NCBI GenBank assembly: GCA_945873875.1
Contig: CAMCER010000028.1
Coordinates: forward strand, 1 to 7,731
Length of the DNA: 7,731 nt
DNA from: an uncultured Clostridia bacterium
GTDB taxonomy: Bacteria; Bacillota_A; Clostridia; Peptostreptococcales; Anaerovoracaceae
Reading direction: 5' to 3'
Shown: positions 1 through 5,765 of the stretch, piece by piece
Layout of the letters: each line of letters opens with the position of its first letter
How positions within the stretch are numbered: the stretch's first letter is position 1
Made by a program: the position numbers and the translations under genes
The notes under the pieces: generated by a model
Told to the model about the DNA's origin: nothing
Database searches by the model: none
The model's input: only the letters and a program-made list of their open reading frames with translations

Positions 1-66
1 GGGCTTATCAGAGTCTTTTAACGGGAGCCTCAGAAACCCGAATCCAAGTTCGCTCACTTTTTTCAC
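1..66 (-). CDS. Aldo/keto reductase, N-terminal fragment (runs off the window)
   Basis: An open frame starts just after the MBL hydrolase stop codon and continues without a stop to base 1. From the first GTG (66) it reads as about 22 residues and contains ELGFGFLRLPL. This resembles the first beta strand of aldo/keto reductases, where a G-[FY]-G-x-x-R-L-P segment sits at the extreme N-terminus. These enzymes are NAD(P)H-dependent oxidoreductases with a TIM-barrel fold; many clostridial relatives also carry C-terminal Fe-S motifs, which cannot be seen here. Two starts are possible. GTG at 66 lies one base after the upstream stop. GTG at 57 is preceded by GGGTGA at a fitting distance and would give MSELGFGFLRLP. 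An in-frame TAG at 78-76 rules out a longer N-terminus. The close spacing suggests translational coupling to the MBL gene. The family call rests on a short segment and is an inference. Confidence 0.6.
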   Translation of the reverse strand, partial: MKKVSELGFGFLRLPLKDSDKP

Positions 67-67
67 C

Positions 68-841
68 CTAAAGTTCTATGCTCATTCCTTCAGAAAGGTA
101 GCTGAGCCTTCCCATGGTCTTTCTCATGAACTCATACTGTTCTTTTCCTGTGCAGTGGCAGGTGTAGTAATCCGTGTCGTATCCTGCAAGTACCTCTGCG
201 TACCCCTTCAGCTTCTCATCGAGAGCCAGGCTGCTGAAATGAAATCCTCCCACCAGCACGTCCGGTCTGAACCACTCGACGATATTCAGTATGCCCTTGT
301 GAGAGCAGCCGCTTATGAGCACCCGCTTTTTCCCTTCAGTTATCATCAGATATATCTCGTGGTCGAAAAAGTCAGGCAGCAGCACGTCCCACTTTCTCAT
401 CTTCAGCCCGAAGGCACCCAGTTCGGTCACTTTTTTCCGGATGGATGCTGCGTAAATATATATCTCATCGTCAAGCTGGACGTCCACATCTGTGAAGATG
501 AGACGGTCGCTTTCTGCCAGTTTCTTATCAAGTCCGATGTATTTTTCCTTCGCGTTGTAGTAATCGCCGAAAGCAAGGCTGCTGACGTAGACCGGCGCAT
601 GATCGTTTATCTCGAGGAAAGTCTCAAGCCCTCCTCCGTGATCGTAATGTCCGTGAGAAAGGACCATCATATCCACTTCTGCAAGATCCTTTCCAAGCTT
701 TTTCGCGTTTTCCGCAAACAGCTTTCCCTGTCCGGAATCAAAGAGTATGGTATGTTTATCAGTTTCTATGAAGAGGCTGAGCCCGTGCTCTGTCTCAAGA
801 TCTGTCTCTGTTGTGTTCTCAACCAGTGCTGTTATTTTCAT
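68..841 (-). CDS. MBL-fold metallohydrolase, DHPS-like (dihydropterin-ribofuranosyl-aminobenzene-phosphate synthase-like) family
   Basis: This is a 257-residue cytosolic protein of the metallo-beta-lactamase fold, with no signal peptide or membrane segment. The metal-binding motif SHGHYDHGGG lies at residues 62-71, with likely ligands H63, H65, D67 and H68. Further ligand-type residues follow: H181 in SGCSH, H201 in GGFH and H229 in the C-terminal CHCTG. The spacing of these motifs fits the subfamily often annotated as 7,8-dihydropterin-6-methyl-4-(beta-D-ribofuranosyl)aminobenzene 5'-phosphate synthase. That name comes from an archaeal methanopterin enzyme. In Firmicutes the real substrate is unknown, so the name should not be taken literally. 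The ATG at 841 is chosen because AAAGGA lies 7-8 bases upstream. That ribosome binding site is in the loop of a possible CTGCAG/CTGCAG hairpin. The gene lies 69 bases after the LTA-synthase-like gene and directly before the aldo/keto reductase fragment. The fold is certain; the function is not. Confidence 0.88.
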   Translation of the reverse strand: MKITALVENTTETDLETEHGLSLFIETDKHTILFDSGQGKLFAENAKKLGKDLAEVDMMVLSHGHYDHGGGLETFLEINDHAPVYVSSLAFGDYYNAKEKYIGLDKKLAESDRLIFTDVDVQLDDEIYIYAASIRKKVTELGAFGLKMRKWDVLLPDFFDHEIYLMITEGKKRVLISGCSHKGILNIVEWFRPDVLVGGFHFSSLALDEKLKGYAEVLAGYDTDYYTCHCTGKEQYEFMRKTMGRLSYLSEGMSIEL

Positions 842-869
842 CTGCAGGTCCTTTCTGCAGGCCTTAGCC
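842..869 (-). promoter_or_regulatory. Ribosome binding site of the MBL gene inside a short possible hairpin
   Basis: Read on the minus strand, the bases just before the ATG at 841 are CTGCAG, AAAGGAC, CTGCAG. CTGCAG is its own reverse complement, so the two copies can pair as a 6-bp stem. The loop would hold the Shine-Dalgarno sequence AAAGGA, and the ATG follows the stem immediately. AAAGGA as the ribosome binding site is clear. Any effect of the hairpin on translation is inference. Confidence 0.5.
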
Positions 870-910
870 GGATCTTCTGCCTCCCGGGGCTTCCCGGCCA
901 GCGGCCCGGA
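842..910 (-). other. GC-rich intergenic spacer between LTA-synthase-like and MBL genes
   Basis: No promoter-like AT-rich boxes are visible. A small 5-bp stem, CCGGG-AAGC-CCCGG, lies early in the spacer without a T-run, so I do not call a terminator. The MBL gene is probably read through from upstream. Confidence 0.4.
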
Positions 911-2965
911 TCATTGATATCTGAAAAAGCTTTCAACTCTGTTTTCTGTGTCTGTCACACAGTTATATTCTACCATCCTGTAATCATCCAAAACATCTCT
1001 GTATTCCGACTTTCCGCCGTAGAGACGGCTGTTTCCTTCTTTGTCGATGAAGCAGATGTCAGATACTACAGGAAGCTTCCTGTACGTGTCCATGAGGAAT
1101 TTGTCGTATCTGTTCAGGGGAAGACCCAGCTTCTTTTTCACGTAGGAACTGAAAAAGCTGACGCTCATCTCATCCCCTGTCCTTTCATCGATATCATAGT
1201 TGGACCAAATCATGAAGGGCACCTGGTATTTCCGCTCTTCCTTTTCGAGTGGGGAGTCTTCCGCCGGCATCCTGCGCTCCATGGCAGAATAGAAACTGTC
1301 TCCTACCCTCGGCTGGTGATCTCCGAACATGACGATGACCACAGGATCATCTGTCTTTCTGAAATAACTGATAAGATATTTCAGGGCTTCGTCTGATTTT
1401 TTTATGAGATTCAGATACTGCTGGGCTTCCTCATCATATGCTTCTGTGTCTGTGAGCCTGATCTCTTTCTCCACCTTTCCTGCAGCCTCTGTATATCCGC
1501 CGTGATTCTGGATGGTCACGTTGAACATGAAGAAGGGGGCTTTGCCCCCTGAGCCCTTATACCTTTCGTATTCGCTGATGACACACTCGTAGTCAGCCTG
1601 ATCTGAGATGTAATCTCTCACCATTTCAGGGTCATTCATGTCTTCTGCGAAGATGAGCTTATCAAAACCAAGTGCAGGATATGCGTTATCCCGGTTATAT
1701 GAATCGGTCTTTCCCGGATGGAAGGCTGTGCTGCCGTGGTAGCCAAGCTCTTTCAGCGATGAGGCAAGAGACGGCCAGCTTCCGTCATTCAGGTCGTTAT
1801 ACATGACTTTATGAAGAGGGAAAAACGCAGATGTGCTTCCTGTCAGGAATTCGTGTTCCGTAGTCGCGGTCCCGCCGCCCAGCACCGATGTGTGAAGGAC
1901 GCCCTTTACCGTGTTGTTTTTAAGGCTCCTGAAAAAGGGCATGCAGTCTCCGGATACATCGAACTCTCCCAGAGCACCCAGATCCGAATAGGACTCGTTC
2001 ATTATGACTATCAGATCGGGAGTCTTTTCGGAAGATTTCCGGGTCTTTACGGCTTTGTCAGGTTCGTATCTTTCTGCTATCTTCTTCACTTTGTCCGGGG
2101 TGTACCCTTCAGGCGCCTCCGCTGCGGCGTCAGTAGTGCTTACGCCAAAGGCCAGAGCCGTGCCGTACTCCTCATACCTGAGATCAGGTCTGTAACCGGA
2201 TATGGAATATCCGTTGTCTTCTATGAAATCTGAAATATAGAAAAGGCCTGCAAATGAGGCCGTGTATACCGCCGTGCATAAGATGAGGGCAAGCCTCTTC
2301 TTCCCGGCAAGGCCTTTATATGACCTGAAAGCGACCGCCGCGCTTATATATATGACTGTTACTGTGATTATCCAGATCGATGCCTTGTTGAACTCCATGG
2401 TGTAGTTGGCCACCACGTCCATTCCCGTGCCTGCTGATGCGATGTCTTCCGCGATGAGAGGCGTGCCTCTGAAGAGGAGCATGATGTAGTCGACCATGGC
2501 AAGGACCATGGCAAGGACAGTGGTGAGTACGACTGCGAGTTTGGTGGTGTTGAAAACAGCGTAGAATATCAGCAGCACTAAAGTGATTATGAACATGTTA
2601 AGAAAACCGTTTACTGAAAACAGCTCAGAGATTATGACGCTGGTCTTATATCCTGTCACCTTCACCGTCAGCCAGTATGAAACGAAAGGGGTCAGCACGA
2701 ACATGAGCCTGAGAGCCGCGACGTTCAGCTGTATTTCCCTGCCTGCTTTTTCAGATATCCGCCAGCTAAGCCTTCCCCATGGGATGATCACTACAGCCGC
2801 GGCTGCGAAGATCAGGATCAGGAACAGCGCGTTGCTGTATCTGGCGTCCCTGGTTTCGATCAAAACAAAAACAAGACATGCTGCCAGCATCAGCATGGAC
2901 AGCAGCTTGTTTATCCCGAATTCCAGTTTATTATCTGCACTTATTATCCTGTGTTTTTTCTCCAT
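911..2965 (-). CDS. LTA-synthase-like sulfatase-family phosphoglycerol transferase, membrane protein
   Basis: This is a 684-residue protein with the LtaS/MdoB layout: a multi-pass N-terminal membrane domain and an extracellular alkaline-phosphatase-like catalytic domain. Hydrophobic segments lie at about 20-37, 45-62, 86-103, 121-165 (probably two) and 196-213, with a further one near 225-245. The enzyme domain starts near residue 316 with PDLIVIMNESYSD. By analogy with LtaS, E324 and T368 (in GGGTATTEHEF) would bind metal and act as nucleophile. H488 (in IQNHGGY) and D549-H550 (in FGDHQP) complete the site. All key residues are present. Such enzymes move glycerol-phosphate from phosphatidylglycerol to lipoteichoic acid or related surface polymers. 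Which polymer is made here cannot be told. The ATG at 2965 has only a weak ribosome binding site. A consensus promoter lies about 20 bases upstream. The acyltransferase just before it also suggests an envelope role. Residues 150-157 are a VLAM-VLAM repeat. Confidence 0.92.
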   Translation of the reverse strand: MEKKHRIISADNKLEFGINKLLSMLMLAACLVFVLIETRDARYSNALFLILIFAAAAVVIIPWGRLSWRISEKAGREIQLNVAALRLMFVLTPFVSYWLTVKVTGYKTSVIISELFSVNGFLNMFIITLVLLIFYAVFNTTKLAVVLTTVLAMVLAMVDYIMLLFRGTPLIAEDIASAGTGMDVVANYTMEFNKASIWIITVTVIYISAAVAFRSYKGLAGKKRLALILCTAVYTASFAGLFYISDFIEDNGYSISGYRPDLRYEEYGTALAFGVSTTDAAAEAPEGYTPDKVKKIAERYEPDKAVKTRKSSEKTPDLIVIMNESYSDLGALGEFDVSGDCMPFFRSLKNNTVKGVLHTSVLGGGTATTEHEFLTGSTSAFFPLHKVMYNDLNDGSWPSLASSLKELGYHGSTAFHPGKTDSYNRDNAYPALGFDKLIFAEDMNDPEMVRDYISDQADYECVISEYERYKGSGGKAPFFMFNVTIQNHGGYTEAAGKVEKEIRLTDTEAYDEEAQQYLNLIKKSDEALKYLISYFRKTDDPVVIVMFGDHQPRVGDSFYSAMERRMPAEDSPLEKEERKYQVPFMIWSNYDIDERTGDEMSVSFFSSYVKKKLGLPLNRYDKFLMDTYRKLPVVSDICFIDKEGNSRLYGGKSEYRDVLDDYRMVEYNCVTDTENRVESFFRYQ
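2492..2518 (-). repeat. 12-bp in-frame tandem repeat inside the LTA-synthase-like gene
   Basis: Two full copies of a 12-base unit (plus-strand reading GACCATGGCAAG) plus three bases of a third stand head to tail. They encode VLAM-VLAM at residues 150-157, within a hydrophobic membrane segment. Because 12 is a multiple of three, gain or loss of a unit would keep the reading frame and change the segment by four residues. Confidence 0.85.
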
Positions 2966-2990
2966 TTACCGTTACATCCCGCTGGCTCCA

Positions 2991-3019
2991 ATTATATTGA
3001 TGGCCGGCATCAATGTCAA
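2991..3019 (-). promoter_or_regulatory. Consensus sigma-A promoter with a palindromic spacer, driving the LTA-synthase-like gene
   Basis: On the minus strand, TTGACA (3019-3014) and TATAAT (2996-2991) are separated by exactly 17 bases. Both boxes match the housekeeping sigma consensus perfectly. Transcription would start near 2984, giving a leader of only about 19 bases before the ATG at 2965. The spacer itself is an inverted repeat, TTGATG-CCGGC-CATCAA. Its arms extend by one base on each side into the two boxes (2996-3014, 7-bp arms, 5-base centre). A repressor bound there would sit between the boxes, so this looks like an operator. The promoter is read directly from sequence; the regulation is inference. 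No candidate regulator gene lies in the window. Confidence 0.82.
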
Positions 3020-3025
3020 ATCCGC

Positions 3026-3041
3026 GCCGCTATTCCGCGGC
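3026..3041 (-). other. Short GC hairpin after the acyltransferase stop codon
   Basis: GCCGC and GCGGC form a 5-bp stem with a 6-base loop (GGAATA on the minus strand), a few bases after the acyltransferase TGA. No run of T follows, so it is not a typical rho-independent terminator. It could slow transcription or protect an mRNA end. Readthrough into the next gene looks possible. Confidence 0.35.
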
Positions 3042-3046
3042 TTTTC

Positions 3047-4207
3047 TCAGCGCTGATGCGTACGGTAGAAAGCATCCTGCCCGCCTGTCTGGCGCAGAGG
3101 AGTATGTATGAGTTTCCTCGCCTTTCGCAGAACTTTTCTGAGAGGCTTTTTCAGACTGTCCGGCATCACTCTAGGTACCAGTCTGTCGACCCACAGAGCC
3201 AGAGGCATCATGGCGAAGAAAAGGATGAATGTCTGTATGAGAGACCAGGGCATGTCCCTTGTCCCGAAGGTGTCCGGCATGTAGTACCACATGAGCTTCA
3301 TGATGGGCACCTGGAAAGCTATATAAGGCAGAGTCTTCCTGCCGATGAAATCTAAAGGACGGCAAAGCTTCACTGCTCTGTCAGAGTCCGTGATCAGTAT
3401 CATTATGACGGTCAGCGCCAGAACACTTATGAGCGCGGATGCATAGAACATGAGCAGAGACTTGTATTCGTTCTTTATTATGCTCACATAGCCGTTGTCA
3501 CTGCTTATGACATATCCTTCAAGAAGCATTGCTCCGGCAACGACGGAAGAAATGAACTTTCTGGAGCGCACCACATTCTCCACTGTCTTAAGATATCTTG
3601 AGAACAGATATCCGGACAGAATGAACATGACAGAGAAAATGGCTCCGCGGTAATGAGACGGTCCTCCGCTTCCCTCATCAAATTCAAGGAGCCACGCAGC
3701 AACAATGACAGCTGCCACCATAAGAGCTGCCGGAAGCGCCCTGTTTCTGCACAGCTTCAGTATGAGGAAGAACATGACCGTTGCCAGGAAAAGGCACGGA
3801 ATGAACCAGAGAGTGTTGGATGCCATCTTGTATCCCGAGTCGCTGTTAGAATAAAGGACTCCAAGAATGAGATCTCCGAAGTTCTGATCGTTCACCTCGT
3901 CTACTATCTCAAGCCACTCACGAAGAGGCGCGGCGTAGATGTTCAGTATGAAATACGGGACCATAAGTTCAAAGAATTTCTTGGCTATGAATCCCGGTGT
4001 GCTCTTTGTTTTATTGAATGCGAAAGTTATGCCTGTAAGGAAAAAATATGCAGGCATATGGAACGAGTAGATGTATATATACTGATCCGGCTCTTCGGTG
4101 ATGTGACCGAAAATGACCCAGAACATAAGAAAACCACGCATTATGTCTATCCACACGATGCGGGATCCTGCGCGGGAGATCTCTGCACCTTCTGTTCCCT
4201 TTTTCAT
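3047..4207 (-). CDS. Membrane acyltransferase, acyltransferase-3 family (fucose 4-O-acetylase-like)
   Basis: This 386-residue integral membrane protein has about ten hydrophobic segments spread over its length, as expected for acyltransferase-3 proteins. Family marks are near the N-terminus: R-I-V-W-I-D-I-M-R-G at 16-25, the proposed active-site histidine H35 in the first helix (VIFGH), and FHMPAYFFLTG at 50-60. LWFIPCLF at 133-140 is also typical. Such proteins move acetyl or other acyl groups across or onto membrane-exposed sugars and polymers. The C-terminal tail (after about 345) is short and rich in basic residues, probably cytosolic. The LTA-synthase-like gene follows after 81 bases, so O-acylation of a surface polymer is a reasonable guess; the acceptor is unknown. 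The ATG at 4207 has a poor ribosome binding site. An in-frame GTG at codon 18, preceded by AGGA, would still keep the conserved WID motif nearly whole. Confidence 0.87.
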   Translation of the reverse strand: MKKGTEGAEISRAGSRIVWIDIMRGFLMFWVIFGHITEEPDQYIYIYSFHMPAYFFLTGITFAFNKTKSTPGFIAKKFFELMVPYFILNIYAAPLREWLEIVDEVNDQNFGDLILGVLYSNSDSGYKMASNTLWFIPCLFLATVMFFLILKLCRNRALPAALMVAAVIVAAWLLEFDEGSGGPSHYRGAIFSVMFILSGYLFSRYLKTVENVVRSRKFISSVVAGAMLLEGYVISSDNGYVSIIKNEYKSLLMFYASALISVLALTVIMILITDSDRAVKLCRPLDFIGRKTLPYIAFQVPIMKLMWYYMPDTFGTRDMPWSLIQTFILFFAMMPLALWVDRLVPRVMPDSLKKPLRKVLRKARKLIHTPLRQTGGQDAFYRTHQR

Positions 4208-4249
4208 GACAGGTCGATTTTAAAACATCCTGCTCCATTTGGAAAGGGC

Positions 4250-4270
4250 TTTGGTGGATTCTTCACCAAA
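4250..4270 (-). other. Inverted repeat in the leader of the acyltransferase gene
   Basis: Plus-strand TTTGGTG (4250-4256) and CACCAAA (4264-4270) are exact reverse complements around a 7-base loop. The repeat lies about 43 bases upstream of the acyltransferase ATG and some 50 bases after the thioesterase stop codon. On the coding strand no run of T follows, so I do not call it a terminator. It may be an mRNA leader hairpin or a protein-binding site. Confidence 0.4.
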
Positions 4271-4283
4271 AAGTCACAAACAT

Positions 4284-4312
4284 TTTGTACAACAAATGTC
4301 CAACAAATGCAA
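4284..4312 (-). promoter_or_regulatory. Possible promoter of the acyltransferase gene with repeats in its spacer
   Basis: TTGCAT (4312-4307) and TACAAA (4289-4284) on the minus strand are 17 bases apart. Each box matches consensus only partly (three and four of six), so the call is weak. The same stretch has a 9-base direct repeat with an 11-base period (plus-strand CAACAAATG at 4290-4298 and 4301-4309). It also has a perfect 8-base palindrome, TTGTACAA (4285-4292). About one helical turn between the direct repeats is the usual arrangement for sites bound cooperatively by a regulator. This is inference. Confidence 0.35.
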
Positions 4313-4322
4313 TATGCTTACA

Positions 4323-4727
4323 CTATTTCTGCAGCTTGTATCCTGTTCCTGTGAACAGAGCGACTTTCTTTTCCATCTCATCTGTTATGTTTATCTGGAA
4401 TACCGAAGTGGTCCTGCCTTCCTTGACCAGAACCGCCTCAGCCTTCAGATGCACGCCCTTTGATGAACTGAGAAAGTTGATATTCACATCCATGGCCACT
4501 GTGGGACAATGCCTGTTGTTTGAGGCCACGGCACAGGCAAAATCGCCAAGTGTGAATATGACTCCGCCCATGATCCCTCCGATGGCATTCCTGTGATCGT
4601 CTGTGATATCCATCTCGCAGATACAGCCTTCCTCAGACAGTTCTGTGATGGTCATGCCGTTGACCATGGCGAATCTGTCATCTTTGAAAAAATCTTTCGC
4701 TTCTTCTATATTTCTGAATGTGCTCAT
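4323..4727 (-). CDS. PaaI-family hotdog-fold thioesterase
   Basis: This small cytosolic protein of 134 residues has the usual length of single hotdog-domain thioesterases, which work as dimers or tetramers. The helix region carries HRNAIGGIMGGVIFTLGDFACA at 45-66. H45, N47, the double-glycine turn around M53 and the acidic D62 at the start of the central helix match the PaaI pattern H-x-N-x-x-G-x-x-x-G-G-x-x-x-x-x-x-D. The position often held by histidine before the GG is M53, a variation seen within the family. The enzymes hydrolyse acyl-CoA thioesters, often of aromatic or medium-chain acids. The substrate here is unknown. The ATG at 4727 is preceded by AAAAAAGGT at a good distance. The gene follows the nitroreductase by 47 bases with no evident terminator between, so the two are probably cotranscribed. 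Confidence 0.88.
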   Translation of the reverse strand: MSTFRNIEEAKDFFKDDRFAMVNGMTITELSEEGCICEMDITDDHRNAIGGIMGGVIFTLGDFACAVASNNRHCPTVAMDVNINFLSSSKGVHLKAEAVLVKEGRTTSVFQINITDEMEKKVALFTGTGYKLQK

Positions 4728-4774
4728 TTACTTTACCTTTTTTATTTGGCTGCCGTTCTACAGCTGCTTCTGCC

Positions 4775-5608
4775 CTATCTTAATGTGACACTTGCTATAT
4801 ATTCTGTGCTGTCATCTGTGCTGATCCCCGGATTGCTGATCTGGACAGAATAGTCTTTTCCTATTTCATCAAGACCCATGGTGAAGTGACAAAGGGCGAT
4901 ACCCACATCTATCTTCTGCAGGTCTCCAGTTGCCTCATTCACATAACCTTTATCTTTTTTCTCATAGAAATGGAAGATCTCACCGTCTGCAACTATCCTC
5001 CATGGCTGCTTGTTGACAGCAGAAGGCGCCCATCTGACCATCTCGAAGATGTCTGCCAGTTCGCCAGCGCTGAGACCGCCTGAAGCTTTCTTCAGATCAA
5101 GGGGAGTTTCAAAGTTTCCGTCGAAGAACAGCTCCTCTTCAGGCTTTCTGCTGTCTGCTTTGATGCTCTTTCTCATGAGTTTCTCCCGCATGGATCTTTT
5201 TTCAGCAGGATATCCCACTGGCGTGATGCAGGGCATCATCTCGCCATCTTTCAGGCCGGCTGCTTTCTCGAAGGCTTCTCTTTTCATAGTGCCGCCGATC
5301 CAGACTGTGCCGATGCCGAGAGACCATGCGTAAAGCACCAGTTTTTCAAAGGAATATCCGAAAGCCACATCAGCATAGGGCATCTTCGGGACCTTGCCGG
5401 CGACGAACAGTCTGTCCCCCACCAGCACCGGGCTTTCAAGACCGTCTTTTCCGCCTTCCAGAAATACGTATTCCACCGAGACATCGAATATCTCATCTAT
5501 GCCTTCAGCGTATTCACGGAGTTTCGTCAGGTCCTCATCGCTGAGACCTTTGCCGTCAAAAGTCCTGACGCTTTTTCTGCCTTTTATGATATCTATCAGT
5601 TTATCCAT
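4775..5608 (-). CDS. Two-lobed nitroreductase, TM1586-like family
   Basis: This is a 277-residue putative FMN-dependent oxidoreductase of the nitroreductase superfamily. The N-terminal RKSVRTFDGKGLSDEDL (11-27) is the usual FMN-phosphate binding segment (R11, S13, R15). AWSLGIGTVWIGG (94-106) and ITPVGYPAEKRS (128-139) are typical of the first half. A second nitroreductase-like block, FEMVRWAPSAVNKQPWR (188-204), begins a further half, as in TM1586-type proteins. These combine both halves in one chain instead of forming a homodimer. The electron acceptor is unknown. The frame is open upstream to 5722, but ATG at 5608 is chosen. It has a perfect AAGGAG six bases upstream, the family motif starts right after it, and a promoter lies in the would-be extension. 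The gene begins a short unit with the thioesterase. Confidence 0.88.
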   Translation of the reverse strand: MDKLIDIIKGRKSVRTFDGKGLSDEDLTKLREYAEGIDEIFDVSVEYVFLEGGKDGLESPVLVGDRLFVAGKVPKMPYADVAFGYSFEKLVLYAWSLGIGTVWIGGTMKREAFEKAAGLKDGEMMPCITPVGYPAEKRSMREKLMRKSIKADSRKPEEELFFDGNFETPLDLKKASGGLSAGELADIFEMVRWAPSAVNKQPWRIVADGEIFHFYEKKDKGYVNEATGDLQKIDVGIALCHFTMGLDEIGKDYSVQISNPGISTDDSTEYIASVTLR

Positions 5609-5614
5609 GATTAT

Positions 5615-5620
5615 CTCCTT
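5615..5620 (-). promoter_or_regulatory. Ribosome binding site that fixes the nitroreductase start
   Basis: AAGGAG on the minus strand stands six bases before the ATG at 5608. No comparable site stands near the longer upstream ATG at 5722. This decides for the 277-residue product. Confidence 0.85.
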
Positions 5621-5641
5621 TGTCAGAAAATGGTTTTCATC

Positions 5642-5650
5642 ATTATACCA
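5642..5650 (-). promoter_or_regulatory. Extended -10 promoter of the nitroreductase gene
   Basis: TATAAT (5647-5642, minus strand) is preceded by TG and one base, giving the TGnTATAAT extended -10 element. No good -35 box stands 16-18 bases upstream, which is common with an extended -10. Transcription would start near 5635 and give a leader of about 27 bases. An 11-base palindrome, CATTTGAAATG (5659-5669), overlaps the spacer near the -35 zone and could be an operator. Confidence 0.65.
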
Positions 5651-5704
5651 CAGCTTTACATTTGAAATGAAAAACTTATGTCTGGCTATCTGGGACTTCC
5701 TCAC

Positions 5705-5734
5705 AAAAAGACCCCGGATCATACGCCCGGGGCC
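5705..5734 (-). terminator. Rho-independent terminator of the aminotransferase operon
   Basis: On the minus strand, GGCCCCGG pairs with CCGGGGTC (one G-T pair) around a 9-base loop, followed at once by TTTTT (5709-5705). It lies about 32 bases after the aminotransferase stop codon and upstream of the nitroreductase promoter. It therefore separates the two transcription units. Confidence 0.9.
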
Positions 5735-5765
5735 GAGGTGTCTTTTATATTATACGACAAACGCG

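Noticed and set aside
155..1396. A 413-codon open frame on the plus strand opposite the MBL and LTA-synthase-like genes
   Set aside because: It crosses two well-supported minus-strand genes and their spacer, shows no recognisable domain, is rich in improbable C/H/F/V runs, and has no ribosome binding site that I can see. It is an antisense shadow.
3653..4354. A 233-codon plus-strand frame opposite the acyltransferase
   Set aside because: Its sequence is the complement of a clear membrane protein gene, has low-plausibility composition and no family motif.
4728..4774. Possible terminator between nitroreductase and thioesterase
   Set aside because: Only a weak four- to five-base stem (GCTGT/GCAGC) is present on the coding strand, and it is followed by A-rich sequence and not T. 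I see no terminator here.
5609..5722. A 38-residue N-terminal extension of the nitroreductase
   Set aside because: The extension would span the promoter (TGnTATAAT) and the ribosome binding site of the ATG at 5608 and touch the upstream terminator. Family similarity begins only at 5608.
5749..5754. A second TATAAT on the minus strand just after the aminotransferase stop
   Set aside because: It has no -35 box or extended -10 and lies before the strong terminator, so it would give only a very short transcript. It is probably chance in an AT-rich patch.
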